Source: Adineta ricciae
Lineage: Eukaryota > Rotifera > Eurotatoria > Adinetida > Adinetidae
Assembly: GCA_905250025.1 (NCBI GenBank)
Contig: CAJNOJ010000014.1
Coordinates: 799,629 to 863,628, forward strand
Length of the DNA: 64,000 bases
Direction: 5' to 3'
Position 1 is the first letter of the stretch. Every line of letters starts with the position of its first letter. The translations under genes were made by a program, and so were the position numbers. Below, piece by piece: positions 38,010 to 48,781 of this stretch. The notes under the pieces were generated by a model. The model saw only the letters and a program-made list of their open reading frames with translations, was not told the origin of the DNA and searched no databases.

Positions 38010-38549
38010 ACTTCTCAGGGATTATTGTTCTAGAAATTTTCTTATTAATATCCCGGCAAAATCGATATGTTTATCCTTCATTTTCTATATGAGAAAATAT
38101 TCCCACAAAGAAAACTTAAGAAATTCAGCTTTGATAACAATTTTCTTTATTTTTCAAGACGAAATACAATAACGATCAAACCCATTGATAAACTAACGTT
38201 CATTTTGCACTTAATATAACCTAAAATACAGTCGATGCGTAGACAGAAAGGTGATAGTAATCTTTTAATTACCTCATTAAAAAACAGTAAATGATTCATT
38301 GAAATATTGCATTAATAGTTCAGTAAAAAAGAGAAAAAAAATGCCCTACTATATTTGTCGATGAGAAGGTCTCGTGTAAAAGTCAAGAATCATATTCTCA
38401 TCGGACGTCAAGGTTTGATCCTTTTATCGAGTTATGATGCAACATATATGTCCTTCAAGAATTTCTCCGAAAGAACATTCAACGCGCTTGTTCTTCTCTG
38501 TTATGTGCACGATAGAAATCATTGAACATTCCTTCTTATTCAAGCTCTA
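38010..38549. other. Intergenic region
   Basis: These 540 bp are AT-rich. An open frame continues on the plus strand past the previous stop only as a shadow of the His-rich gene in another frame. No gene or repeat is seen. Confidence 0.6.
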
Positions 38550-39896
38550 ATGGTTTTGTACCTCTTGCGAAGTTGCTGTCAGCCATGGCAATATGATCAG
38601 CCTGATGCAGATGTAATTATAATTGTTTCAGAGGAAATCGATATTATTTCTCTATTTAGCGAAGATCATGGTATGCAAGATCGTTCGATTCGAGTACTTT
38701 TAAAGATCATCGGAGTGTACATGCGATCGATGAAGACCGCCGTATTTATCGAAAACCATACGTCGTACTAAACAGAACTCCGAAACCAAAATCCGAATTT
38801 GATGACAATAGCTTTGTATCTTATAGGTAAGTCTTTCGTTTTAGTCGATGAATGTGATTTTACGCATCGATTTAGCGTTCCTTCATCAATACCTCTCTCG
38901 GAGGCATCAGTGTCTGGTATAGATAACAGAACGAAACCGAATGGTGTCAGAAATTATACCATCAATGTAACACGAAACTACTTTGTAGAAAATAGTCCAC
39001 CTGTCAAAGCCAAATCATCTTTGCGTGCTACTCGAGTGTTGCACGAATCAATCTTCTTCACAGTGAATATGGCGGTTGAGGAGATCACTGATGATCCTAG
39101 TATGCGTGGTTTTATCAGCATTCTTATTCTTCCAATATGTCTCCTTTAGACTGGGAAATGTTAAGTGATGATCTAGTTTGTGATACAAAGAACAACCGGT
39201 ATGAATTGATATTCTACTGCGAAATTATTTGATTCCGTTTTACCTTTACAAGATCATTATTACTAAAACAAGCTGTAGTAGACAACGTTGTCGGCTACTC
39301 ACTGTTATCTCAGCAAAATATCAGATCTGTAAATCCGCCAGCAGTTTACCTTCATCAACCGAAAGCTTACGAGGCTGAAACGAATCCGTTGCATTTTGCA
39401 ATCGTACGGAGTCATTCACCATGGATCACCAATGAAATTGTCAGTTCTACAGAAACGGAAATGAGTGGTCACGACTCAGAATCAGCTTTCATCACAATGC
39501 GTCCATTGACACCGGAGAAAGCATGTAAGTTAACTTAAATATTCGTTCATTCCTGACATTCAAGTATAAATCATACTTAATTTAGTACCTGACATGTCAA
39601 CAGATACTGATGAATATAAGACAGCAGACATTGACGAGGTACAATTCCAATTTCAAGAACTTTTTCGTGTGCACAAACCGAATGAACCGTACAAAGAATT
39701 TTTTCTGACATCTGCTCTTTCGGCATTGCCAATTTTCCCAGAACACGACTCTTATCATTATAATGAGGTTATCGAGCCAATAGTTCAAACACAGCCCATA
39801 GAAGCTATTTTGGATTCTATTGACGGCAATGAAATTTTTGCATTGCCTGTCTCGTCACGTGCCCGTTACGAAGAACCACTAGAAATGTACTATTAA
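38550..39896 (+). CDS. Uncharacterised acidic protein (multi-exon)
   Basis: Unknown family. Proposed model: MVLYLLRSCCQPWQYDQP (ATG at 38550) to SEDH; a very short 35-bp intron (38671-38705); an exon HRSVHAIDEDRRIYRKPYVV...NSFVSY; an exon with VPSSIPLSEASVSGIDNRT, NYFVENSPPVKAKSS and MAVEEITDDP; a small exon NWEMLSDDLVCDTKNNR; an exon with SLLLKQAVVDNVVGYSLLSQ and SAFITMRPLTPEKA; and a last exon from about 39586 with TDTDEYKTADIDEVQFQFQE to LEMYY. Frames join at each GT-AG pair. The protein is acidic and Ser/Thr/Pro-rich with no membrane segment after the start. The first exon is the least certain. The stop TAA (39894-39896) overlaps an AATAAA at 39895-39900. It ends 255 bp from the converging gene at 40151. 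Confidence 0.6.
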
Positions 39897-40150
39897 TAAA
39901 TTCTATGAACTATTGTATATTTTTAAACTGCTATGACAAACATACAATAGAGAGAAATGTTAAAAAGCCTGCTATTATTATTCAACTCAACACAGGAACA
40001 TTAAGTAATGAAAGCACGCTGAAAAAAACAAGGAAAACTTCGAAAGTTCGGAATACAAGATGTGAAGACTAGAAGATAGTTTTTGAAAGTAAGAGAGATT
40101 TTGTTTCTGGAAAATTAAAAGACGGCTGTGTGAAGATTCACTCATTACGA

Positions 40151-41789
40151 TTAGTTTAAATGTACAAGCTTAGTTTCTGGATTCGAATTTCGTCGTCTAT
40201 CGTTAAAATGGACACGTTGGGCCACGTTTGATGATTTCGATCTTCGCTCCCTTGCCGATGGTGATACAGGAACTAGAAATACAACTAGGTCAATAGTCGG
40301 TACCGAAGTCTCAGCATAGTATACCTGCAAGATGAGCGGTCGTGTCGATTGATAGTCGAGAATTGTCGGTCGTTGCTGAAATGAAGAAGAATAATGATGA
40401 GATACAAGCTTACAAATAACAAAAAAAAAGTCTTGTTACTAGTAACAGTTGGTGTTTGGTCCATTGCTTCTAAAGGTGCTAAACAGAGAAAGAAATCATT
40501 TAAATTTCACGAGAACAATGTTAAAATTCAACATACACGATGTTGCCGGTAATTGTTGCAGCCCAGGATGATGAAGAACTGGTGAGTCAGTATCTGCCGT
40601 GCCAATTTGCTCGCTGCTACGAGCTGGTCCAACAGTTGGCGAAGGTTCAACCTCGGACGATTCATTCGTATGACCATCCTCTATGAGTGCCGGAGCCACA
40701 GGAGAAGTTATCATGATTTCTGGGGGATTATTAATACCTGAATTAAAAGAAATGATTCATATAAAGAAAAAGTAAAACCTCGAAGTTTACCTTCATTATC
40801 GGTATTGGTCGGAACAATATCATTAACGACATGCTCACCGGGAATTTGATCTATATCTGCCTCTGTACATATGAAGTGAGATATATTTATGGATGTGTCA
40901 TTCAGCTTACCAGTGTGTGGTCCTTCGTCGACCGTCGTTTCAACTACTTCTGCAGGAAGTAAATCTGGACTCTCAACTTTGAAAATAGAGACAAGCAAGT
41001 TGGTGTATAACTTCGTAGATATATTTACCAAGAAGCTCGGCTGTTGTTTCACGGTCATACGGATGAGTAGCCGGATACAAATCAAGGTCCATTGCTGGAC
41101 TGACAACTTTGATGCAGAATAGAGAAATAGAAATCAAACTCATTTGTTAGAAAACTGTGCATACCTTGAACTTGTGTAGAAAATTGTACGACAAAATCTT
41201 CTGCAGGACCAAAAAGTCGAGGAACTAAAATTAAAACGTTAATTTAGTCTGTTCTCCAGTATATTTTATGATTACTTACTTGCTGCAAACGGTACTTCGG
41301 CGGCAGGTTCTAAATAAACCACGATAACTTAAAATAACACCACAATTCGACTTTACCTGTATCATGCGGTTCTACTTCTATAGGCTGACTTACAGGAAAC
41401 GAAAGGGTATGTGCTAAAACATTAAATTATAGCTGTCAAAACAAATAGTTCTGGACATTTTTCTTCTTACTGGATAAATCAGATATCACATCTACTGGTC
41501 GAGCACTGCCAAACACAATTAAAGACTGCGCGTCTTGAGGTTCACTGTTTTGTTCTGAATTTGTCTCACCTATATTCAATACTGAAGTGTTATCCAAGGA
41601 TACGTTCTACCAGAAATTCTTTACCGGAATCAATTATAGTGATCCCAATATCACCCGGGTTCGTCATCACAAGTATTTCTACGAAATGAAACAGAGCTAG
41701 TCCTTTGTATCACGTTCGATCGCTTTATTCTTACCAAGTGACTCTTCTGACTCTTTGAACACATCATCACCGCGATTGCTACCATCCAT
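40151..41789 (-). CDS. Uncharacterised acidic protein with a C-terminal RVxF (PP1 docking) motif
   Basis: Unknown family, built of about ten short exons. It starts MDGSNRGDDVFKESEESL (ATG 41789-41787), continues ILVMTNPGDIGITIIDSG and is acidic and Pro/Thr/Ser-rich throughout (SPDLLPAEVVETTVDEGP, INNPPEIMITSPVAPALIED, ESSEVEPSPTVGPARSSEQ). After PLEAMDQTPTVT and TTDNSRLSIDTTAHLAG, the last exon turns basic: VPVSPSARERRSKSSNVAQ followed by RVHFNDRRRNSN, and ends at TAA 40153-40151. RVHF (40205-40216) with basic residues around it fits the [R/K]-V-x-F docking motif for protein phosphatase 1, so it could be a PP1 regulatory or targeting subunit. That is an inference from a four-residue motif. 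Several exon joins were checked by phase; small middle exons are less certain. Confidence 0.55.
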
Positions 41790-42686
41790 TATTATCTGCA
41801 GCACAGAAAACGAAAGAAACTATTCATATATATTTATCTACAGAATTTGGAGCTAGAGTGCTATATGAAAGAAATATTTGGTCACAATCATAAAAATGCG
41901 ATAGAAATATGCTCACATTATACAAAAATAACTAAGAGTATCTCATGCATATTATTGTGTACTCTCATCACATTTCTTTATTATTGATGATATATATATG
42001 TGACAAATATTATACATGGTTAAAAGCAAACCATAGACCGTATTGAAGCGTGTTAGTTTGAAAAACAACATGTCACGAAACTAAATTACTGATATATGAT
42101 CTTTGAACGCACTTATGATTGACTGAAAGACGCGTTGTATTGTCGAAGTAGAAAACGACTATTCATACCTTTCCTCAAATGAAAATATTTTACACTATTT
42201 GCTTTTCTTGTCATTCAATCGCAATAGTATACTCACTCTATGTATGTATATATGACACTCGAAACTAACAATAAATAATCTGCGTATGTAACAAATAAAC
42301 AATCCTTTATTCCATTCAGACGGAAAAATACCTACTGATTTCCTTATTTGTCAAGAACATCGGCAAATGCTAAAATATAAACATCAGCAGATGACACTAT
42401 GATCTAATGTATACAATGCATTAGACAAAAAGCTAAATATATTTTTCGAGAATTAGAAGACCAAATAGCTCTTAATCTCCAAAAAATATTCGTACGATGT
42501 TGTGATCGACCGATCAGATCAATTAATAATTGGAATTAAAACAAAACCATTGAGATGTACTTGCTGTTCAATCTGTCATAGCATTTTATATAAACATTAA
42601 TTACATTATATTTCGAAAGAAAGCTCCAATAGAGCTTGTATACACGAGATATCTTTATAAATTGAAAAGAAAATTGTCGCAAAATA
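41790..42686. other. AT-rich intergenic region
   Basis: These 897 bp lie between the ATG of the RVxF gene and the end of the small membrane-protein gene, both on the minus strand. They are strongly AT-rich with short TA runs (around 41988 and 42240). No gene is seen. Confidence 0.55.
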
Positions 42687-43295
42687 TCACCAGACAGTTT
42701 CGATAATCTTATAAATTCGTCGAAGACCAATTGACGATAGTAATGATCCTAGCAAGCATATCACTACCAATAGATAGTACCAATTTCGATGTAGGCCATA
42801 CAATGACATACAAGCCATAAGGAAAAGTATCAAAACAATACCTAAACACCATCTCTGTATTCGTCGACGTAATAATCGATTCCGAATTGTCCGTCCAGAG
42901 AATGGACGGGATGTTTTTTGGCCGAGTAAAGTTAAAATCATTTCTCGACATGCTAATGTGTCATAATTATAATCCATACGTTCGAGAACATAATCAAGAG
43001 CGTGACAGACTTTGAGAAAACGTTCGTCATCTTTACTTTCATGTTCTTGGCGTTTTTCGTATTGAGTTTTTAAATCGTCAAGTTCACGTTCAATTTCTTC
43101 GAATCGACGATTAACTTCTTCTTCAATCGACGCAATTCTCGTCGAGATTTCATCGGACGGTGAATTGGGAAACTCACTGAAATCGTCTCTACACAAAAAA
43201 CTGGATTCAAATATATCGAATTCATACCTCTGTTCTTCAGTCTCATCGTCGATATTAGTAGTGGTTGTTCGTTTTGTTGTTTGTTTTCTTGGCAT
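42687..43295 (-). CDS. Small coiled-coil protein with C-terminal membrane hairpin
   Basis: Unrecognised protein of 202 residues (189 if a candidate intron is removed). It has a basic, Thr-rich N-terminus (MPRKQTTKRTTTTN), then a charged helical, probably coiled-coil stretch (ASIEEEVNRRFEEIERELDD), a middle block with CREMILTLLGQKTSRPF, an Arg-rich patch (NRLLRRRIQRW) and two hydrophobic helices, CLGIVLILFLMACMSLYGL and WYYLLVVICLLGSLLSSIGL, separated by HRN. This suggests a tail-anchored hairpin protein of an internal membrane with a cytosolic coiled coil. Bases 43227-43189 form a 39-bp GT-AG segment that is open and a multiple of three, so both spliced and unspliced products would be in frame. 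The start at 43295 is the only suitable ATG. Confidence 0.7.
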   Translation of the reverse strand: MPRKQTTKRTTTTNIDDETEEQRYEFDIFESSFLCRDDFSEFPNSPSDEISTRIASIEEEVNRRFEEIERELDDLKTQYEKRQEHESKDDERFLKVCHALDYVLERMDYNYDTLACREMILTLLGQKTSRPFSGRTIRNRLLRRRIQRWCLGIVLILFLMACMSLYGLHRNWYYLLVVICLLGSLLSSIGLRRIYKIIETVW

Positions 43296-43846
43296 GTTTT
43301 GTCAACTTAGTGTCGATGAAAAAAACAAAATACACGTGAGTCAGCCAATACATACTTCACCGCGCTGTTGTTCCTGTCCCTTTCTTTCTCTCGTTCTCTC
43401 TCACTTCTCGTTGGCTGGAGAAGCAGCGACGGACGAAATATATCTATAGTTCATTTTCGTGTTCAGAACAAGCGGACGAGGACAGTCAAGTCACTTATTG
43501 AAGTAGAATATGAATCAAGTTCAATGGAATAGAGGTTTTTCTCAAGTATTTAAATAAATATCACTTTTCACAAGAAAATTTTGATCATTTGCATATTGAA
43601 TCGTAGAGATATTTATCAAACACTCTATCGTACTACTGTTCCTCTAATCATCTCGTTTTTCTCGACTATGATGTGAATTTACAAGCATGCACTGATGTTT
43701 TTGTCTCTTGCATTACGTCTATTTTCTTCTCGTTCTGTTTGCTAAGTACTATTTATGTCGTCAGCTTCTTCTCGAATACTGATTATCGTTTCATTTCATA
43801 CTGGTTGACTTTGAAAATACGCACACACACAACTAGTTATACAGTT
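43296..43846. other. Divergent intergenic region
   Basis: These 551 bp separate the starts of the membrane-hairpin protein (-) and the aldo-keto reductase (+). An open frame runs into the reductase start from 43673, but its residues are hydrophobic filler upstream of a good signal peptide, so I treat it as UTR. No other feature is seen. Confidence 0.55.
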
Positions 43847-44992
43847 ATGTGTTTTCAATATCTTCTCTTTGCTGGATTATTACTTATTTCCAAGCTGCAT
43901 GCTACTTCTGAAATCAAATCTATTAAACAACAGCCAACTGTTCGGTTAATGAATGCCGTTCACGGTGAAGTACTCATGCCGGTAGTTGGTCTGGGCACTG
44001 GAGGTTACGGTTCGGCGAATGGATCAGGTGGAGAATATTGGGGACCTGAACAAGGTCATAACGCTACTGTAGCATGGTTAAATATGGGTGGTCGACGTAT
44101 TGATAGTTCAGACGATTATGCTTCGCGCGATGGTGTTGGTACTGGTTGGGTAGCAAGTGGCATACCTCGTTTAGAGGTATTCATTACATCCAAAGTAGAT
44201 CCTGCAGGGTATGAACAAACACTTTCGAAATTTACCGATATACTCAAGTCTTTACAAACTACTTATGTTGATCTTCTACTTATTCATTGGCCTGGTGCTC
44301 AGCCGGGTAAATCTGATAAACCAATACCGCCTTGTAAACAAGGAAAGGCTACTTGGACAGATTGTCGCATCGAAACATGGCGAGCATTAGAAACTATATT
44401 CAAACTACAACAAGTAAGGTTTTCTATTTATTTATGTTAACGCTTATCGGTTTTTTATCCACTAGGTTCGTGCTATTGGTGTTAGTAATTATGAAGTAAA
44501 TCATTTGTTAGAAATTTTCAACTTGAACTCTACTCTTCCAAGTGTTAATCAAGTAAACTTCCCTTCGAATATTTTTTTTTGTGCTGATAAAAATTTCTTT
44601 CGATTCAGGTTGAATTCCATCCTTACTGGCACGAAGATGAACTTGTTGATTTTTGTCAGAAACATAACATTACATTCAACAGTTACTCGCCCGTCGGCTG
44701 TCCTGATCATGCATTAACACTTGGTCCAACTTGGAATCCTATACCTGATCTACGTAAACATCCACGTGTAGTTACAATCGCAGCTAAACATGGCAAAACC
44801 TCAGCTCAAGTAGTACTTCGCTGGCACTGGCAACAAGGTATTGTTGTTAATCCACGTACTCGCGATCCAACTCATATGATGGAAAATATGTCGATATTCG
44901 ATTTTGAACTCGACCAAGAAGATATGATGACTCTTGCTTATTTAAATCATCCGATGAGCAAAGTATGCGGCGATCCAAGATTAATTCCATAG
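43847..44992 (+). CDS. Aldo-keto reductase with N-terminal signal peptide
   Basis: NAD(P)H-dependent carbonyl reductase of the AKR superfamily. Exons 43847-44413, 44466-44552 and 44609-44992; introns of 52 and 56 bp. The catalytic tetrad is complete: Asp and Tyr in RRIDSSDDYASRD (spacing of five as in AKRs), Lys in FITSKV and His in LLIHWPG. Other hallmarks are VGLGTGGYG, VRAIGVSNYEVNHL, VNQVEFHPYWHEDEL, FNSYSPVG, and the cofactor-binding end SAQVVLRWHWQQGIVVNPRT. Unlike most AKRs, it begins with a probable signal peptide (MCFQYLLFAGLLLISKLHA), and the ATG at 43847 places this right at the start, so the enzyme may be secreted or ER-luminal. A long insert (PGAQPGKSDKPIPPCKQGKATWTDC) follows the catalytic His. 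It ends 34 bp from the converging fusion gene at 45027. Substrate cannot be read. Confidence 0.88.
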
Positions 44993-45026
44993 GTAAAGAC
45001 ACTGATAATGTCATACTCACTATTTT

Positions 45027-46415
45027 TTAATCCGCTTTATTATTACAATCGAGTATAATTTGATTAACTACTTTGAAAATGCTGATTTTTCCATCCTTTT
45101 CTGTCCAGTCAGTTGGATGCGAGTTGATTGCAGCTGGTTTTATTTTAATCATATTGACGTACTCTTTTAATCTGGAAAAGATATTTATATCTAGTCCTCG
45201 ATGGATTAAAGAGGCGATAACAGGATAAAATGCACAATCAGCTAATGTAAATTGATCACAAGCAATGAACGTATTTTTTGTCAAGTACATTTCCCAAAAT
45301 GCCAGTTCTTCATTGATCTTTTCCAGTATCTCCAGAATAGAATTTTTATGTGATGGTTGTTCATGTTCAAGTGTTTTGAATACAATGGCTTCCAGTGATT
45401 CATATATATCGACTAGATTTTGAGATTCTTGTACGCGTTGCATTACTTGGACATGTTTGGCTTTTTCTATAGGCAGAAGCGATCGAGTAGAAGGGTAGTA
45501 TTCTTCGAGATAATATAAAATAGCGAGTGATTCAGCAATGATTGTACCATCTTTATCAACAAATGTTGGAGTTAAGCCACGGGGATTGATAGCAAGAAAT
45601 TCCGCCGATTTCGTTTGCTTTGGTTTGGACATGACCTGCAGTGGTTTGCCCTCAAAATCAATGTCTTTTTCATAAAGTGCCATCAGGACTCTCCAACTAG
45701 GTATAGATCCATTTACAAAATACAAGACTGGCTTCAAAATAGCACTGTCAGTAGTAATCACTTGTTGATCATTGAATTGATTCGACACGATCGTTGTTGC
45801 ATACCAGCGTCGTATCTTTTTCAATGCCGTTCGATGCGAAACTTCATTGCGATATCCAAGGCAATCAATCCAAACGAAAACCTTGTACCCATGAAAGAAA
45901 GCATCGATTGTCGTTGCTTGAACACAAACATTGGTTAGTAGACCACAAATATGCACTTCATTCACGTTCTTCAAAATTTCAGCAAGATTAGTATTTGTAA
46001 ATGCTGAATAATACGTTTTTGTCACGATAAAATCTTCATCAGACTTGATAAGAGAGATAACTTCAGACGGAAAACATTCTCCATCTGTTCCAGGTATACA
46101 TAGCGGAAATGACCGATGAGTACCCGAAAGAAAAGTATCGTTCATTGGAATATTTTCATACTGTTTACCTTCTGGACGAACGAGAGATTTGGATTCGGTT
46201 TGATCATTTTTATAATTAGCTTTGATCCAAACAACAATGCCATTCGAATCACGAAAGCGCGGTAAAACATTGTTTAAATGAGAAACAATATGATCTATTT
46301 TGACATATTTATCTTTGAACGGTCCATTCGGAGATACAAAATCTTGTTGAAGATCGACTATTAACAATGCACGTCTCGTTTGATTTTCCTCCATTGACAT
46401 GTATACAAAAATCAA
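45027..46415 (-). CDS. Isochorismatase-like hydrolase fused to glutathione S-transferase, intronless
   Basis: A single open frame of 462 residues with two enzyme domains. Residues about 14-215 form an isochorismatase/nicotinamidase-type cysteine hydrolase: LLIVDLQQDF (Asp21), VTKTYYSAF (Lys133) and CGLLTNVCVQATTIDAF (Cys164) give the complete Asp-Lys-Cys triad. Residues about 228-450 form a GST: thioredoxin fold LYFVNGSIPSWRVLMALYEK with a plausible catalytic Ser240, NPRGLTPTFVDKDG, the glutathione-binding AESLAILYYLEEYYP, then an all-helical half with FIACDQFTLADCAFYPVIAS. The substrate is unknown; a coupled role in detoxifying small amides or conjugates is conceivable. It has no intron, while almost every neighbour has many, which suggests recent origin by retroposition or horizontal transfer. 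The start could also be Met6 (46400). Confidence 0.9.
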   Translation of the reverse strand: MIFVYMSMEENQTRRALLIVDLQQDFVSPNGPFKDKYVKIDHIVSHLNNVLPRFRDSNGIVVWIKANYKNDQTESKSLVRPEGKQYENIPMNDTFLSGTHRSFPLCIPGTDGECFPSEVISLIKSDEDFIVTKTYYSAFTNTNLAEILKNVNEVHICGLLTNVCVQATTIDAFFHGYKVFVWIDCLGYRNEVSHRTALKKIRRWYATTIVSNQFNDQQVITTDSAILKPVLYFVNGSIPSWRVLMALYEKDIDFEGKPLQVMSKPKQTKSAEFLAINPRGLTPTFVDKDGTIIAESLAILYYLEEYYPSTRSLLPIEKAKHVQVMQRVQESQNLVDIYESLEAIVFKTLEHEQPSHKNSILEILEKINEELAFWEMYLTKNTFIACDQFTLADCAFYPVIASLIHRGLDINIFSRLKEYVNMIKIKPAAINSHPTDWTEKDGKISIFKVVNQIILDCNNKAD

Positions 46416-46747
46416 ATGACTCTCATTTCGTGCACGAACACTATGCTCGATGGTATTGCGTCATTGCAGTTGTTCTCCGATGCAATCAGAATCGTCAGAT
46501 GGAGGTAGTGTGCTCGGCAAAATATTTGGATGTGTCTGTACCCGATTACGAATGACAATGAGTCTGTTTTTTTCGTTCATTTAACATTGTGTTATTATGG
46601 CAAAAAGAAGAATGGAATAGATTTTAATATTTACTAGAAAAAAGGAAACCTGTTGTTAGAAATTAAATATATAGAAACACATATTCTGTAAAGATATTTG
46701 TATTCAATAAACAAAGTAGTCGATTCATACAGACAAAGTCAGAAAAT

Positions 46748-48781
46748 TTAATCTTCTTCATCTTCATTTTCGACTTCTTCTTCGCCTTCCTCTTCTTCCT
46801 CAGGTTTTTCAGCAGCCAAACGTGCCTTTTCTTCATCTTCAGCTGTTGGATCATCAGCTTCTGTAATTTCTGGTCCATCATTGTATTCACTCGCCGGTAT
46901 GGGAGGTAATTCCGGTCGATAATCGCTCGTTGAATATTTGTGTCCATAACCGATATAAATATTTTCCCAGATGGTTCCACGAGCAAACGCATATGCACCT
47001 GGCCAGAGATTTGATCGAACAAACGCACAGGCATACTGTGGAATCAGATTCGACGAGATTTTCGCTGTCCAAGCTTTCGTGTGATGGATTTCAGCATCGG
47101 CACCGATGGGTGTGAGGAGTGGTGGGCCTTGCTCTGGCTGAATTCGATCTTCGGCTTTACCATCTTCCTCTTCGTTCTCTTCTTCTTGCTCCTCTTCTTC
47201 AGCATCTTCCTTTGGATTCCACCATTTTGTTCGGCCTTGAGGAAGAATGTGTAAAACATGATGAACCTAAACAAGAAATTCGATGATAAATTAGACAAGA
47301 GACGAATATGTGAATCATCTCATACCCATCCGTTTAGCTCCTCATCGATCAATTCTGATAATGGTGCACCTGTAAAGTCTTCGTTATCTTCATAGTTTTG
47401 TCGACCACCTTCCTCCTCCTCTTCCTCTTCCTAAATGAAATGAAGCAGCTGAAAACCAAATTCATCAATGTTTGCTTTTCATTACTTCGGAGAATTTAAA
47501 CCGTCCATTGGGTGATACTTGCGTTGTTGCACTGATTCGGGCAATTTGTGCACGTAAATAATGCTTTTCTGTTCCTGGATAGGCAGGAAACGACTTGATT
47601 TCTCGATTCAAATCTCCAGTGAAGAAAACTTTGATCTGTCGAGCTAAAGAAATTTGTGCTGGTGTCACAGTCGGTAATCGAACCCATGGTGCTCCAGCTA
47701 AACAATAAAAAACCGAAAATTCTCACGCCTGAACTCATCTTTTCTATAATACATACGACGATTGCAGACATAATAGGTGTACTTGTTCACGCCTGTTCCA
47801 CGTTCTTCTTTTGGTACACTTGGTGGTGGCTTGTAAGCAGATTTTGGCAAAGGATCTTCTTCTCCTTCACCTTCTTCATCTTCATCCGCATCTTTCTCAT
47901 CATTTTCATTGTTCTCTTCGTTTTCTTCCTCTTCTTCGACCTCTTCGTCAGCATTCTGTTCGACTTCAGCGACATAATAATTCTTCTCTGTTCCCAGTAT
48001 TTTACCCCAAAAACGAAGTTTTTCAAATTGACTTTTATCTACTAATTGTTTCAATGCCAGCCATATTCTAAAAAGAAACATCAGTTGTAGGTCGAAGCTC
48101 ACTGATACCGTCTATTATTTCCTTACTGATAAGTCTCATCACGACCAAGACCAATACCAGCTTGTTCAAAATAATACGCTTGTTCGAGAATATGTGGCAA
48201 TGGCGATTGTAAAGCATCTTCATCAAGATCATCAGTATTTTCACCTTTCTACACATTTTCATTGATCATAACATATTATTTTTCAATAAAATCAAACAAA
48301 ATTACTTCAAAGAGTGGCTTCTGTTCTTCGTTCAAGATTTGTTCCGAATCTGCAGGTGGCTGATCTTCGACGTGTGTCTCATCTTCAGATCGAACCGATT
48401 TGCTCACATCTTCGAATATGATAGCACTATCGCCTAGAAAAAATTCAATCATTTCTTTTTCATATTGTTGATTTTCCTCTTCTTACGTGGCTGTTCGGTT
48501 AACAATCGTGAAACACATTTCACTAAATGAGTGTATCTAATTAAAATCGATTAGAGCAAATATTTGAATAAACGATTGAAAATATCTATTTACAGATTAA
48601 CACCCTTCTTGTTTTGTGATGATAAAATATACGTTTTGGCATCATTGAAACGCTTCTCCATCTCTCCAATATCGGGAGTACCAATATGTTGTCTTTGATC
48701 TAGACAAATGAAATTATCACCACTTTAGGAAAACCTTCTCGACTAACCTCCATGCTGATTTTGATATTGAACTGTACTCAT
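46748..48781 (-). CDS. RSPH4A: Radial spoke head protein 4/6 homologue
   Basis: Structural component of the radial spoke head, which relays signals between the central pair and dynein arms in motile cilia. It starts [18 protein letters not shown] (ATG 48781-48779) and continues [19 protein letters not shown] and, after an acidic stretch, [57 protein letters not shown] long Glu/Asp tract precedes KYTYYVCNR, then [79 protein letters not shown] and a Glu-rich end (stop 46748). All are known radial spoke family signatures. About eight to nine short introns leave roughly 510 residues, shorter than the human proteins of about 715, mainly through a shorter N-terminus. A strong X-box-like site lies 66 bp upstream. 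RSPH6A is the alternative name; invertebrates usually have one gene for both. Confidence 0.92.

Noticed and set aside
37594-38172. Plus-strand His-rich frame overlapping the His-rich gene
   Set aside because: A shadow in another frame of CAC/ACC/CAG repeats; the frame ending SVLSRLLGSH has the consistent exon structure.
46663-47034. Lys/Met-rich frame over the RSPH4A end
   Set aside because: Out-of-frame reading of the Glu/Asp tract; the RSPH4A frame has family motifs on both sides.
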